Assembly: GCA_963708625.1 (NCBI GenBank)
Contig: CAVPSV010000004.1
Coordinates: 434,001-498,000 of the forward strand
Direction of reading: 5' to 3'
From: DASXIF01 sp036498145
GTDB lineage: Bacteria; Actinomycetota; Actinomycetes; Mycobacteriales; Jatrophihabitantaceae
DNA: 64,000 nt
The position numbers and the translations under genes were made by a program. Within the stretch, counting starts at the first letter, position 1. Each line of letters opens with the position of its first letter. A model generated the notes under the pieces. That model did no database searches, was not told the DNA's origin, and saw only the letters and a list, made by a program, of their open reading frames with translations. Positions 35,777 to 43,556 of this stretch are shown piece after piece.

Positions 35777-36587
35777 GACCAAGCCGCGCGTCCGCGGGCT
35801 CACGATGATGATCGACAACGGGCTGCCCACGGCGCATTTCCTCGATGTCTTGTCGAGCTTCGCCGACCTGATCGACGTGGTGAAGTTCGGCTGGGGCACG
35901 TCGCTGGTCACCAACGATCTCAAGTACAAGATCGACTCGTCGGCCTATCACGATGTGGACTACTACTTCGGCGGGACGCTGTTCGAGAAGTTCGTCGCCC
36001 AAGGGCGCTTCGACGACTGGCGGCGCTTCTGCGATCGGTGCTCCTGTCGCAGTGTGGAGGTGTCGAACGGGACGATCCCGATGACGAACGAGGTCAAGGC
36101 CGGCTACGTCGCGCAACTGGCCGGCCAGTACCGGGTGTTCAGCGAGGTCGGTTACAAGGACTCGCAACGCTCGGAGCAGATGTCGCCGCAACAGTGGGTC
36201 GAGTTCATCGCCGAGGACATCGCCGCCGGTGCGTACCGGGTCATCACCGAGGCGCGCGAGGGCGGCCGCAGCGGGATATGCCATCCGAACGGCGAGCTGC
36301 GCAGCGAACTCATCGAGGCGATCGCCGCCTCGGGCATATCCCCGGACGAACTGATCTTCGAGGCGCCCACGCGCGAGTTGCAGATAACGCTGATCAAGCG
36401 GTTCGGCCCGGACGTCAGCCTGGGCAATATCAGCCCGGCCGATCTGGTCGGGCTGGAGACGTTGCGGCTGGGGCTGCGCAACGACACGTTCGACTCCTTC
36501 GACACCGTCGATCCGTCCGACACCTTCGACCTGGTTTCGTCCGGTACGGGCCTGCCGCATCGTCGACCGGAGCCCGATCATGCGTGA
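35742..36587 (+). CDS. comA: phosphosulfolactate synthase (ComA family)
   Basis: A TIM-barrel protein of 281 residues of the ComA family, whose archaeal and Bacillus members add sulfite to phosphoenolpyruvate to form (2R)-phospho-3-sulfolactate. Conserved blocks are in order: DVVKFGWGTS, VEVSNGTIPM, SEVGYKD, YRVITEAREGGRSGI, IFEAPTRELQITLIKRFG, VSLGNISPADLVGLETLRLGL. The start is fixed by GGAGG 8 bases before ATG 35742. No ComB or ComC follows, so this is not a full coenzyme M route. It overlaps the acyltransferase gene by 35 bases and the VOC gene by 8. The C-terminal tail of about 35 residues is extra. Confidence 0.85.
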   Translation: MHSTALTLPARETKPRVRGLTMMIDNGLPTAHFLDVLSSFADLIDVVKFGWGTSLVTNDLKYKIDSSAYHDVDYYFGGTLFEKFVAQGRFDDWRRFCDRCSCRSVEVSNGTIPMTNEVKAGYVAQLAGQYRVFSEVGYKDSQRSEQMSPQQWVEFIAEDIAAGAYRVITEAREGGRSGICHPNGELRSELIEAIAASGISPDELIFEAPTRELQITLIKRFGPDVSLGNISPADLVGLETLRLGLRNDTFDSFDTVDPSDTFDLVSSGTGLPHRRPEPDHA

Positions 36588-36978
36588 GGGTCGCGACGCA
36601 TTCCATCTGGCGATACCCGTTGCCGATCTCGACGAGGCGCAGGACTTCTACGTCGGCGGGCTGGGCTGCAAGCTGGCGCGACGCTACGCCGACCGCATCA
36701 CGCTGGACTTCTTCGGGGACCAACTGGTGTGTCACCTCAGCGAGCGAATCGAGCCAGAGCCTGCGTTGTACCCGAGGCATTTCGGCGTGACCTTTCGCGA
36801 GCAGGTCGATTGGGAGCGGCTGCGGCACCTTGCGGAGAGCCGGGGGCTGCGGTTCTTCGCCATACCGTTCCGGCGGTTCGAGGGCATGGTGGAGGAGCAT
36901 CACAGCTTCGTCCTGCAAGATCCGGCCAACAACCTGTTGGAGTTCAAGCATTACGCGGATCCGCGGATGATCTATTGA
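36580..36978 (+). CDS. VOC (glyoxalase/dioxygenase-fold) protein
   Basis: A 132-residue single-module VOC protein: FHLAIPVADLDEAQDFYVGGLG at the start (given in part), HFGVTF in the middle, and FVLQDPANNLLEFKHY at the end. Two His and the C-terminal Glu of the usual metal site (FHLAIPV, HFGVTF, LLEFK) are present. The ATG overlaps the comA stop by 8 bases, strongly linking the two products. The reaction is unknown; VOC proteins isomerise, cleave or oxidise small metabolites, so it may act on the ComA product. Confidence 0.75.
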   Translation: MREGRDAFHLAIPVADLDEAQDFYVGGLGCKLARRYADRITLDFFGDQLVCHLSERIEPEPALYPRHFGVTFREQVDWERLRHLAESRGLRFFAIPFRRFEGMVEEHHSFVLQDPANNLLEFKHYADPRMIY

Positions 36979-37052
36979 CTCGGTGCCCGGCGCTTGGTTG
37001 GGCGTCCCCGGGCGGGCGGCGCGAGCGGGTTCGCGTCCGGACGGGAGCTGGT

Positions 37053-37775
37053 GTGCGCCTTCGATCGTGGCGTCGGGTCGTGCCTGCCGCGCTCGGGCTG
37101 GGCGCCGTCGCCGCAGCGCTGATCGTTGCCACCGTCGTCCAGGCGGCCGAGGTGAGTCCGGCGATCCCCACCGGCGCACCGACGCACCGTGCCGATGGCG
37201 GCGGCATCGTGTTCGTCGGGGCGTCCTACACGGCCGGCGTCGGTGCTCATCCGCACACCGACGGGTATGCGTACCTGGTCGGGCGGGATCTCGGCGAGCC
37301 GGTCGAGGTCGACGCGATCTCGGGCACCGGGTTCACCAACTCGGGTCCGCGTCATCAGGGCACGTTCGACGACCGCATCCGCCACCTGCCGCGCGACTGG
37401 TCACCACACCTGCTGGTGTTGCAGGGTGGTCGCAACGACGTCGGCTGGCCGGTGGCACGCTTGGGCCCAGCCGTCGCCGACACGTTGACCGAGGCCCGGA
37501 GTCGCTTTCCGCAGGCTGGGCTCGCGGTGATCGGGCCGATCCCGGGCACGTTGCCGATCAGCCCGGCGCTGCGCGCGGTGAACGGCGTACTGGCCGGCGT
37601 CTGCCTCGCGGATCACGTGCTGTTCATCGATGCGATCGGGCAGGGCTGGATCAGCCCGGACAACGTGCGCCGGTTCGCGGGTTCGGTACCGCAGCATCCG
37701 AACAATGCGGGCTACGCCTACATCGCGTCCCACGTGGCTGCCGCACTCCGTCCGTTGCTCGCCACCGACCGCTGA
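37053..37775 (+). CDS. secreted SGNH/GDSL-type hydrolase
   Basis: About 240 residues with a signal/anchor (residues 5-32, Ala/Val rich). The four SGNH blocks are visible: VFVGASYTAG (Ser), ISGTGFTNSG (Gly), LVLQGGRNDVG (Asn) and PQHPNNAGY (His). The GTG at 37053 follows GGGAG. It is 74 bases after the VOC gene on the same strand and is the likely last gene of the cluster, possibly an esterase or acyl transfer enzyme acting outside the membrane. Its 3' half is overlapped on the other strand by the long tail of the VKOR frame. Confidence 0.78.
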   Translation: MRLRSWRRVVPAALGLGAVAAALIVATVVQAAEVSPAIPTGAPTHRADGGGIVFVGASYTAGVGAHPHTDGYAYLVGRDLGEPVEVDAISGTGFTNSGPRHQGTFDDRIRHLPRDWSPHLLVLQGGRNDVGWPVARLGPAVADTLTEARSRFPQAGLAVIGPIPGTLPISPALRAVNGVLAGVCLADHVLFIDAIGQGWISPDNVRRFAGSVPQHPNNAGYAYIASHVAAALRPLLATDR

Positions 37776-38312
37776 TCCTGATCGCCGGCAGGTACAGCTG
37801 CAGGTGCTACGTGCTGTCAGCGAGCGGGCGCCGCTGATGGCCCGGGAGCTGTCTGACCACAGCACCGCGCCGAACAGTACGAGCGTCACGAGGTGCACCC
37901 CGGTGCACCACAGGCACACGGCATTCACCTCGAACAGTTCGATCGAGACCAGATACAACGCCATGGCAACGCCGACGCCTGCCGCGGCGATGCGCAGCAG
38001 CGCGATCCAGCGGTTTCCGGTACGAGAGAGCAACAGGCCCGTCATCACCACGAAGTAGGCGAGGCCGAGGACGGCGACCGGAATTCCGGCGATCACCGAC
38101 CAGCGGCTCGTGGTGACCTTCAGACAGTTGATGGCCGAACTCTCCGGGCAGGCGAAGGTGGTGCCGTGCGAATAGTGCTCAGCCGTGAGATACGCGGACA
38201 ACGCCACGCCGACCAGCGCCGCGGCCGCGGCCACCAGCCGGGCGCCACTGCCACCGCCGGCTTCGTCGACCGGTGCGGTCGCCGACTCGTGAGCAGCCGT
38301 CCGCGCCCTCAC
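37401..38312 (-). CDS. vitamin K epoxide reductase (VKOR) family protein
   Basis: An integral membrane thiol oxidoreductase. The domain occupies residues 20-155 with four helices and all four key cysteines: ACPESSAINC (55 and 63) and CLWC (133 and 136). VKOR re-oxidises a DsbA-like partner and passes electrons to quinone. The GTG start overlaps the stop of the DUF929 gene by 4 bases, matching that role. As read, the frame continues about 150 residues past the domain, antisense to the SGNH gene. A one-base change near 37830 would end it at a TGA about 37825, so the long tail is doubtful. Confidence 0.8.
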   Translation of the reverse strand: MRARTAAHESATAPVDEAGGGSGARLVAAAAALVGVALSAYLTAEHYSHGTTFACPESSAINCLKVTTSRWSVIAGIPVAVLGLAYFVVMTGLLLSRTGNRWIALLRIAAAGVGVAMALYLVSIELFEVNAVCLWCTGVHLVTLVLFGAVLWSDSSRAISGARSLTARSTCSCTCRRSGSAVGGEQRTECGSHVGRDVGVARIVRMLRYRTREPAHVVRADPALPDRIDEQHVIREADAGQYAVHRAQRRADRQRARDRPDHREPSLRKATPGLGQRVGDGWAQACHRPADVVATTLQHQQVW

Positions 38313-39268
38313 GCGCCGGCGCCGATCTTCCCGGCGGCGGCCATGACGCCGGCACTGGTGCACACGGCAGCCGGCTGGCCGCCCGTCAGCGTGCAGAACG
38401 CGGCGGTGATGAGATTCGCGGTTCCGTCGATCGCCTGCGCGATCGGCGAACTCGGGTCGGCGAGCGCATCTGCCACCTGCTGCTGCGTCTTGCCCTGCAA
38501 CACCTGCGGTGTGTAGCTCGCGCCGTTGATCAGGTACTTGCCGCCGATATCGACGAACGGAATGGTGCCCTTTGCCGAGGCGGACACATACGGTGGCGCG
38601 TCGTAGGTGCTGAAGAGCGTCTGCTGGGCCGGTGTGAGCGTGTCCAGCGTTTGATAGTGACCGTTGACGACCTGGTTGCTTTCGGTTTCCTTGCCGACGA
38701 ATACCAGGTACTTGCTGGTGTAGGTCGCACCGTGGAAGCTCAGTGTGGGCGTGCTCGGGAACACGTCGCTCGCGGACGAGGTGGTCTGCCCGACGTTGCT
38801 CAACGTGCCGAAGCGCGACAGCGCCGCCGCCATCGCCCACCGTTCGGCCGCACAGTACGGGCAGTACTCGGCGCCGACGTAGAGGATCTCGGGCTTGCCT
38901 GCGTCGGTCAGCGCGGGGGCGGACTTGATCGCGATCGGTTCGGCGGTCGCCGTGCCCACCCCGACGGCATTGAAGGTCGCCGACGGCACCGACGTCACCC
39001 GGCCCAGCACGGTCGAGGACGCTGCGGTGGCCGCAGGTCCCGACTTCGGATTCCCCGCGCCGGTGACGACTTTGACGACGATCAGCACCGCCACCACAGC
39101 GATCACGCCGGCGATCGCCGCACCGGTGACGATCAGCCGTCGCCGCCGTTGTGCGGCGGCAATGCGTTCTCGCGCGGCCGCGGCCCGCTGCGCCGCCAAT
39201 CGTTGCTGCGCGCTGGCAGGCGCGGCCGGGCGGTTCTTTCCCGCGCCACTGGATTTGTCTTTGCTCAC
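38309..39268 (-). CDS. DUF929 membrane-anchored thioredoxin-like protein
   Basis: A 319-residue protein with an Ala/Arg-rich N-terminal cytoplasmic part (residues 1-45), one membrane helix (46-67), and an extracytoplasmic thioredoxin-like domain with the redox motif AEYCPYCAAERWAM (Cys 136 and 139). GTIPFVDIGGKYLING supplies the cis-Pro-like element. DUF929 proteins pair with VKOR, as here with a 4-base overlap, and probably catalyse disulfide formation in secreted proteins. The S53 peptidases and other secreted Cys-containing proteins of this window are plausible clients. Confidence 0.8.
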   Translation of the reverse strand: MSKDKSSGAGKNRPAAPASAQQRLAAQRAAAARERIAAAQRRRRLIVTGAAIAGVIAVVAVLIVVKVVTGAGNPKSGPAATAASSTVLGRVTSVPSATFNAVGVGTATAEPIAIKSAPALTDAGKPEILYVGAEYCPYCAAERWAMAAALSRFGTLSNVGQTTSSASDVFPSTPTLSFHGATYTSKYLVFVGKETESNQVVNGHYQTLDTLTPAQQTLFSTYDAPPYVSASAKGTIPFVDIGGKYLINGASYTPQVLQGKTQQQVADALADPSSPIAQAIDGTANLITAAFCTLTGGQPAAVCTSAGVMAAAGKIGAGA

Positions 39269-39329
39269 GTCGGCCCCCGCCTCTGTGTCGATGGGTTCGG
39301 GCTTTCAGGTAGTGGTGATTCCCCGTTCA

Positions 39330-40063
39330 TCACGCGACGCCGCTCGGCGTGAATGCGGCGATGTCTCCGATGCCGAGCTCGTCCTCAACGCCGGCAACCC
39401 GCTGCAGGATCGCTGTCAGCGCGCTGTCGCCGTATTGCCGGTTCTCGAGTTCCGCAAACCGCTCGGCCAGTTCATCAAGAGTCCGCTGCGCGGTCACGGC
39501 ACGAAGGGCGGGATAGACGACGGTGTCCTCCCAAGCCTCGTGCGGTTCGTACATGCGCACGAACGCGGCGATGTCGGACGCCAACGCCGCTCGCACCGTC
39601 GCCTCGGACAACCCGGCCGATGCCGCGGCCTGGATCGCCGCGGTGAGGTGCCGGCCGTGGTCGTGCTGGACGAGCAGCGTCCGGATGAACGCCGGCTGCG
39701 TCGGCTGCTACCCGAGGAAACACGTACGCCTCTTCGAGTCCCTCGTGGAAGCTCTCGACGTAGTCGGCGATCAGCCGCGGCGCTGTCGGTAACGACGCCC
39801 GCCGCCACCGACTCACCGGCCGCGAGACGGTCGTGTATCGCTCGATACGCGAGCAGCAACCGTTTGAGCACGCCGTGCTCGGTCATCAGCTCCTCGCCGG
39901 GCGAGGCCAGGTGCGACTCGGCGGCCGGGCCGGTCTCGGCCAGTGCTCGACCGATCTCGGTCCCGCCGGCACCCACGGCCAGCCCGCCGAATCCGGCGAC
40001 GAGCACTGCCCGTCTGCTCATTCGCCGCGGACCGGGCCTCGCCGCCGCGCTCGGCTCTGTCAT
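39330..40063 (-). CDS. Tat-exported hemerythrin-like protein, two frameshifts
   Basis: About 240 residues after correction. The N-terminus has a twin-Arg signal (MSRRAVLVAGFGGLAVGAG). The mature part is a four-helix hemerythrin-like bundle with the expected ligands: EHGVLKRLLLAYRAI, SFHEGLEEAYVFPR, QHDHGRHLTAAIQ, YEPHEAWEDTVVYPAL. Single-base shifts near 39785 and 39710 must be corrected to join them. An iron or oxygen/redox-sensing role is inferred from the family. The ATG at 40063 overlaps the stop of the lipoprotein gene by 4 bases. Confidence 0.7.
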
Positions 40064-40581
40064 GACGCTCCCGCCGGGTTGGTTGTCACCGGTTGTCCCG
40101 AGGGCGTCAGGACGTACCAGGGCCCGCCATTGGTGAATAGTCCCTGGCCGTTCGCGCTGCCGGCCGTTACGTCGCCCGAGTAGCGGTACAGGGGATGGCC
40201 GAAGTAGGTGACGATCCGAGCACCGGAGTTCGGATCGGGCAGCGTCGACAGCTGTGCCGGATTGATGCCCGGCCCCGCTGCTGCCCACTGGCCGTCCGCG
40301 AGCGAGAGCGGTGGCCAGATGCCGGCACATCCGCCGACGCAACTCACCCGTTGGCTCGCATCGGGCGCGAACATGTACAGCGCGCGTCCCTGGCTGTCGA
40401 CCACGATCTCGCCCAGTCCCGAGGCCCGTGCAGTGCGGAGCGTGACCTGCGTGGGCACCGGCAGTTCGAGCAGCGCGTCGCGCTGGCCGTCCGCGCGTGA
40501 TCGCGGCGCGGCGGAGCAACCCGTCAGCATCACGATCGCCGCACTCGCAAGCACGGCGGTGGTCAACCGGAGCGTTCGCAT
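40060..40581 (-). CDS. secreted lipoprotein with COG4315 repeats
   Basis: A 173-residue lipoprotein, lipobox LTGC (Cys 22). Two COG4315-type (Lipoprotein_15) repeats follow: GEIVVDSQGRALYMF with CVGGCAGIWPPL, and ARIVTYFGHPLYRYSGD. The family is common in actinobacteria and often sits with redox proteins; function is unknown. The Cys pair in CVGGC is typical of these repeats. Translation is coupled to the hemerythrin-like gene. A strong hairpin separates it from ycnI upstream. Confidence 0.8.
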   Translation of the reverse strand: MRTLRLTTAVLASAAIVMLTGCSAAPRSRADGQRDALLELPVPTQVTLRTARASGLGEIVVDSQGRALYMFAPDASQRVSCVGGCAGIWPPLSLADGQWAAAGPGINPAQLSTLPDPNSGARIVTYFGHPLYRYSGDVTAGSANGQGLFTNGGPWYVLTPSGQPVTTNPAGAS

Positions 40582-40620
40582 CGACGAGGGACCTCGCTTG
40601 TCCTAGATCAGGAATGGGCC

Positions 40621-40668
40621 GGTGCCATCGGCGCGGATCGAACAGGTCCGGGCCACGCCGATGGCGCC
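40621..40668 (-). terminator. hairpin between ycnI and the lipoprotein gene
   Basis: GGTGCCATCGGCG pairs with CGCCGATGGCGCC at 12 of 13 positions, with a 22-base loop. It lies 8 bases after the ycnI stop, on the same strand as that gene. There is no T tract. Confidence 0.55.
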
Positions 40669-40675
40669 ACGGTCC

Positions 40676-41377
40676 TCAGCTGCGCCGGGCGACCCGGATG
40701 GTGGTGTAACCGATCGATCCCGCGGCCAGCACCAGGGCGATCACGGCGAGCACGACAGCGCCGGTGTTGCTCGACCCCTTCGCGGTGGCGACGGCTGGGG
40801 CGGGTGACGTCGCGTTCGCCTTGGCTGCTGCCGCCAGCGTGAGCACCGGAGCAGGGTGGTCCGGTTCCTCGGTGCTGCCCGGTGCGGCCACCTCCACCCA
40901 GTTGACGACGCTGCCGTCGCTGTAGGTCTGAATGGCCGGGAAGGTGAGCGACGCGGTGTCCGGCAACTGTCCGGCGATGACGGGGAACTGGTCGAACTGC
41001 CCGACCGGAATGCCGTCGGCCTTCGAGTCTGCCTTCCAGGTGATGGTGGAGACCGCGTCGGTGATGTCGCCGTCATCGGTGACGATCGGCTTGGCGAGCT
41101 TGACCGTCGTCGTGGTCACCGTCCAGCCGGGATGTGGCTGCGGGAGAACCGACGCGATCGGCGTGTCGGTGGGGAACTTCACCTGCAGTTCGGTGGTGGC
41201 CGCGGTGGCACTTTCGTTCGGCACGCGGAAGGTGATGATCTGGTCGCTGCCGCCGGAGGTCGCGCCGGGGGCGCTGACGGTGACATGTGCGGATGCGGGA
41301 CCGGCCAGGACGAGCCAGCCGACCGCGAGGACGAGCACGGTAGATGCGCCGATCAATGCTCGGCGGGTTCGCTGCAT
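40676..41377 (-). CDS. ycnI: YcnI-like (DUF1775) exported protein
   Basis: A 233-residue exported protein with a signal peptide ending PASA, so the mature N-terminus is His-Val-Thr-Val. That N-terminal His, with a Glu and conserved aromatic residues in the fold, binds copper in the known B. subtilis YcnI. The DUF1775 domain follows (APGATSGGSDQIITFRVPNE; HPGWTVTTTTVKL; WKADS; FDQFPVIAGQLP) and a C-terminal membrane anchor (GAVVLAVIALVLAAGSIGYTT, in part) with a basic end. A membrane-protein gene follows the usual ycnI neighbourhood on its 5' side. Confidence 0.88.
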   Translation of the reverse strand: MQRTRRALIGASTVLVLAVGWLVLAGPASAHVTVSAPGATSGGSDQIITFRVPNESATAATTELQVKFPTDTPIASVLPQPHPGWTVTTTTVKLAKPIVTDDGDITDAVSTITWKADSKADGIPVGQFDQFPVIAGQLPDTASLTFPAIQTYSDGSVVNWVEVAAPGSTEEPDHPAPVLTLAAAAKANATSPAPAVATAKGSSNTGAVVLAVIALVLAAGSIGYTTIRVARRS

Positions 41378-41511
41378 GAGTACTCCTTGCTGATTATGAG
41401 GTTGCTGGTGAGGTGGCGCCCGACGGGCGACGCGGGTATGCCGAAGTCACCTGCCCGGGGGCAGGACAGGCGGGACAACCCGGTTCCAGCAGACAGCAGG
41501 ATCGGGTCCCG

Positions 41512-42174
41512 CTACGCGAAGGCGTGCACGATATGCCGCGGCGGCGCCCGACTCCCCCAGCGCGTGACATGAACCTGCGGGACAGCAGCGTCCGAACGTC
41601 CCTGGGCGACGAGCATGGCGCACAGCGGCGCCCCTGCGGAGCGCAGGCCACCGAGCAGGGTGCGCACGACCCGGCATGCCGCGGTCCACAGGGCACGTTC
41701 TCCTCGCCGCAGCCACCAGGCAACCACGGTGGCTGCCAGCAGGTGAGCGGCGATCATCGCGGCGGGGGCCCAACCGACGAGCCAGCCGGGCGGTGGCGTC
41801 GGCGTGGTATGCCTTGCGAGCGTGGTCAGTGAACTCAGGTCGATGCCGGCCGTGGCTGCCTTTACCTGCGCCGAGGAAATGGGCGTCGAGCCGTGGTGGC
41901 AGAGGAACAGGCTGGCCAAGTTCAAGGAGGCTCGCGAACCTGCCGGTCCGGCCATTCGCTCCCGGAGCACGAAGACCACATGCAGCACGGCCTGGGAACC
42001 GATGACCAGCGCGGCGATCTGCCTGCCGGTGCGCTCGCGCCGTGATGCCAGCCAACCGAGCAACATCAGCGCGCCGAAAGCGACGTTCGCGACGGCGGGC
42101 GGGGGCCGATGGCCACCGCCGGCAACGTGAGCGGCGACGGCGAGCCCGAGGCTCACGGCCGCGAAGGCAGCCAC
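41512..42174 (-). CDS. multi-spanning membrane protein next to ycnI
   Basis: About 220 residues with five predicted helices (AAFAAVSLGLAVAAHVAGG, VAFGALMLLGWLA, IAALVIGSQAVLHVVFVL, LVGWAPAAMIAAHLLAATVVAWWL and others). His residues in HVAGGGHR, LCHHGS and AAHLL recall the small membrane proteins encoded beside ycnI-type copper genes. The start is uncertain: GTG 42174 is chosen because it begins at the first helix; an ATG at 42360 would add 62 residues without clear membrane character. Function is unknown. Confidence 0.5.
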   Translation of the reverse strand: MAAFAAVSLGLAVAAHVAGGGHRPPPAVANVAFGALMLLGWLASRRERTGRQIAALVIGSQAVLHVVFVLRERMAGPAGSRASLNLASLFLCHHGSTPISSAQVKAATAGIDLSSLTTLARHTTPTPPPGWLVGWAPAAMIAAHLLAATVVAWWLRRGERALWTAACRVVRTLLGGLRSAGAPLCAMLVAQGRSDAAVPQVHVTRWGSRAPPRHIVHAFA

Positions 42175-42423
42175 GCGAATAACCCGGCCGATGCGACCGC
42201 ACGGATGCCAGTAGCCGTCGGGGCCGATGGCGACCCGTAAGCCGCCTGCGCCAGTCCACGCCTGACCCACCAGCCAAGGATGCCACCCTCGACCGCGGTC
42301 AACGCGCCCAGGCGGCGGTGCTAGTCCGACCCACAGCTGCCCAAGCGCACCCGACCGCATCGCCGCCGCCGGTCAATGACCGGGACGCCCATCTACGTCC
42401 GCTCTACGTCCGCGAGGGGCGGC

Positions 42424-42723
42424 TCAGGTCTTCTTGCGGCCGAAGTCCTTGGCCTCGGTGCGCAGGTATTCCCAGGTGTCCTTGTAGCCCTTGATCCGGA
42501 ACCGCTCGGCGTCGGTCTTCAAGTCCGGGTACTGCTCCTTCAGCCAGTCCATCGCGGTCGTGATGCTCGCCTTGTTCCGGAAATTGATGTCCTTGCGCTG
42601 GGTCTTCGACTTCCCGATCTTGACGTGGTCGTTCTGCCCCACGATGTGGACGTGAACACCGTTCGGGTCACCGACGAAGTCGCCCTTCTTGTTGCCTCCG
42701 CCACCACGAACCGGACTTGACAT
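42424..42723 (-). CDS. unrecognised small basic protein
   Basis: A 99-residue, Lys/Asp-rich protein (GGNKKGDFVGDPNGVHV, HIVGQNDHVKIGKSK, then AMDWLKEQYPDLKTDAERF). It uses far more Lys and Asn codons than its neighbours and its GC is lower, which may point to transfer. I do not recognise the family. The start is ATG 42723 rather than 42735. It stands alone between the ycnI region and the toxin-antitoxin pair. About 200 bases on its 5' side hold no gene I can support. Confidence 0.5.
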   Translation of the reverse strand: MSSPVRGGGGNKKGDFVGDPNGVHVHIVGQNDHVKIGKSKTQRKDINFRNKASITTAMDWLKEQYPDLKTDAERFRIKGYKDTWEYLRTEAKDFGRKKT

Positions 42724-42938
42724 GCGTGCCCCCAACCCGTGCCGAAACTGCCCGAACGGGCAGTCAAGTGCACCCTAAGACGATCTTCACGCGCGGTCCA
42801 GAGTCAGCGAGGCCCGACTGAGCCCGCGCTCGGCCGCCACGCGCCTCACAGTGCTACTGCGCGAACCACGCCCCGTCGAAGGACGTGAAGTACCGGGCGT
42901 CGGAGAAGTTGCCGCCTGCAGGGCGCCGTCGTCTTCCG

Positions 42939-43202
42939 CTAGCGATAAACATCCCGACGATGCGCGATGTGAATCACGCCAACCACGACGCGATCATCGA
43001 AAATTTGATAGATCACGCGGAACTCGCCGCGCCGGGCTGAATACCGGCCTGCCAGGTGATCACGCAAGGGCTTGCCGAGGCGGTACGGATCGGCGGCGAG
43101 TGGCCCGGCGACGAACTCCCGGCACGCGACGGCAACCGCTTCGGGCAGGGCTCGTTCTAGTGCATGTCGTGCGGACTTGGTGAGTTCGACCCGATAGTTC
43201 AA
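42939..43202 (-). CDS. relE: RelE/ParE-family toxin
   Basis: An 87-residue RelE-type mRNA interferase: YRVELTKSARHALERALPE at the start, KPLRDHLAGRYSARRGEFRVIYQI in the centre (given in part), and VVVGVIHIAHRRDVYR at the end. The Arg in RRGEFRVIY and the C-terminal His/Arg cluster are typical of the family. The ATG overlaps the antitoxin stop by 4 bases. Confidence 0.9.
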   Translation of the reverse strand: MNYRVELTKSARHALERALPEAVAVACREFVAGPLAADPYRLGKPLRDHLAGRYSARRGEFRVIYQIFDDRVVVGVIHIAHRRDVYR

Positions 43203-43483
43203 CGAGGAAGCCGCCCGAGAGCGCGCATCCGTTCGGTGACGTGCTCAAGGCTGTAGACCTCGCCGCGGTCTGCCTCGGCTTCTGCTTGACGCAGGTCACG
43301 AACCAGATCGGCATCACTCAGGATGTCGAGCGTCTCCAACAGCGAGTCGTAGTCGTCGGCGCTGAGCATGACCGCCGCCCTGCGCCCGTTGCGCGTGATC
43401 TCGACCCGGTCGTGGGTGCGCACCGCCTCATCGACGAGGCGGGAAAGGTTCGCCCGAACCTCCGCGAGCGGTAACGTCGTCAT
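43199..43483 (-). CDS. Phd/YefM-family antitoxin
   Basis: A 94-residue antitoxin: MTTLPLAEVRANLSRLVDEA, RVEITRNGRRAAVMLSADDY, then an acidic helical tail that would wrap the toxin. The ATG at 43483 is the family start; the upstream open frame is ignored. A TACAAT box and a TGTACA palindrome lie within 20 bases before the start, suited to autoregulation and a short or absent leader. The downstream RelE overlaps by 4 bases. Confidence 0.9.
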   Translation of the reverse strand: MTTLPLAEVRANLSRLVDEAVRTHDRVEITRNGRRAAVMLSADDYDSLLETLDILSDADLVRDLRQAEAEADRGEVYSLEHVTERMRALGRLPR

Positions 43484-43556
43484 GTACAGAATTGTAGCGC
43501 GAATGCGCCGCTGGGCTAGCGGGGTTCGAGCGTCGTGGGGCGCCTGTGCCACGTCG

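Noticed and set aside
33038..37775. Coenzyme M biosynthesis pathway
   Set aside because: Only the ComA family member is present. No ComB, ComC, ComDE or bacterial xcb-type partners are in the window.
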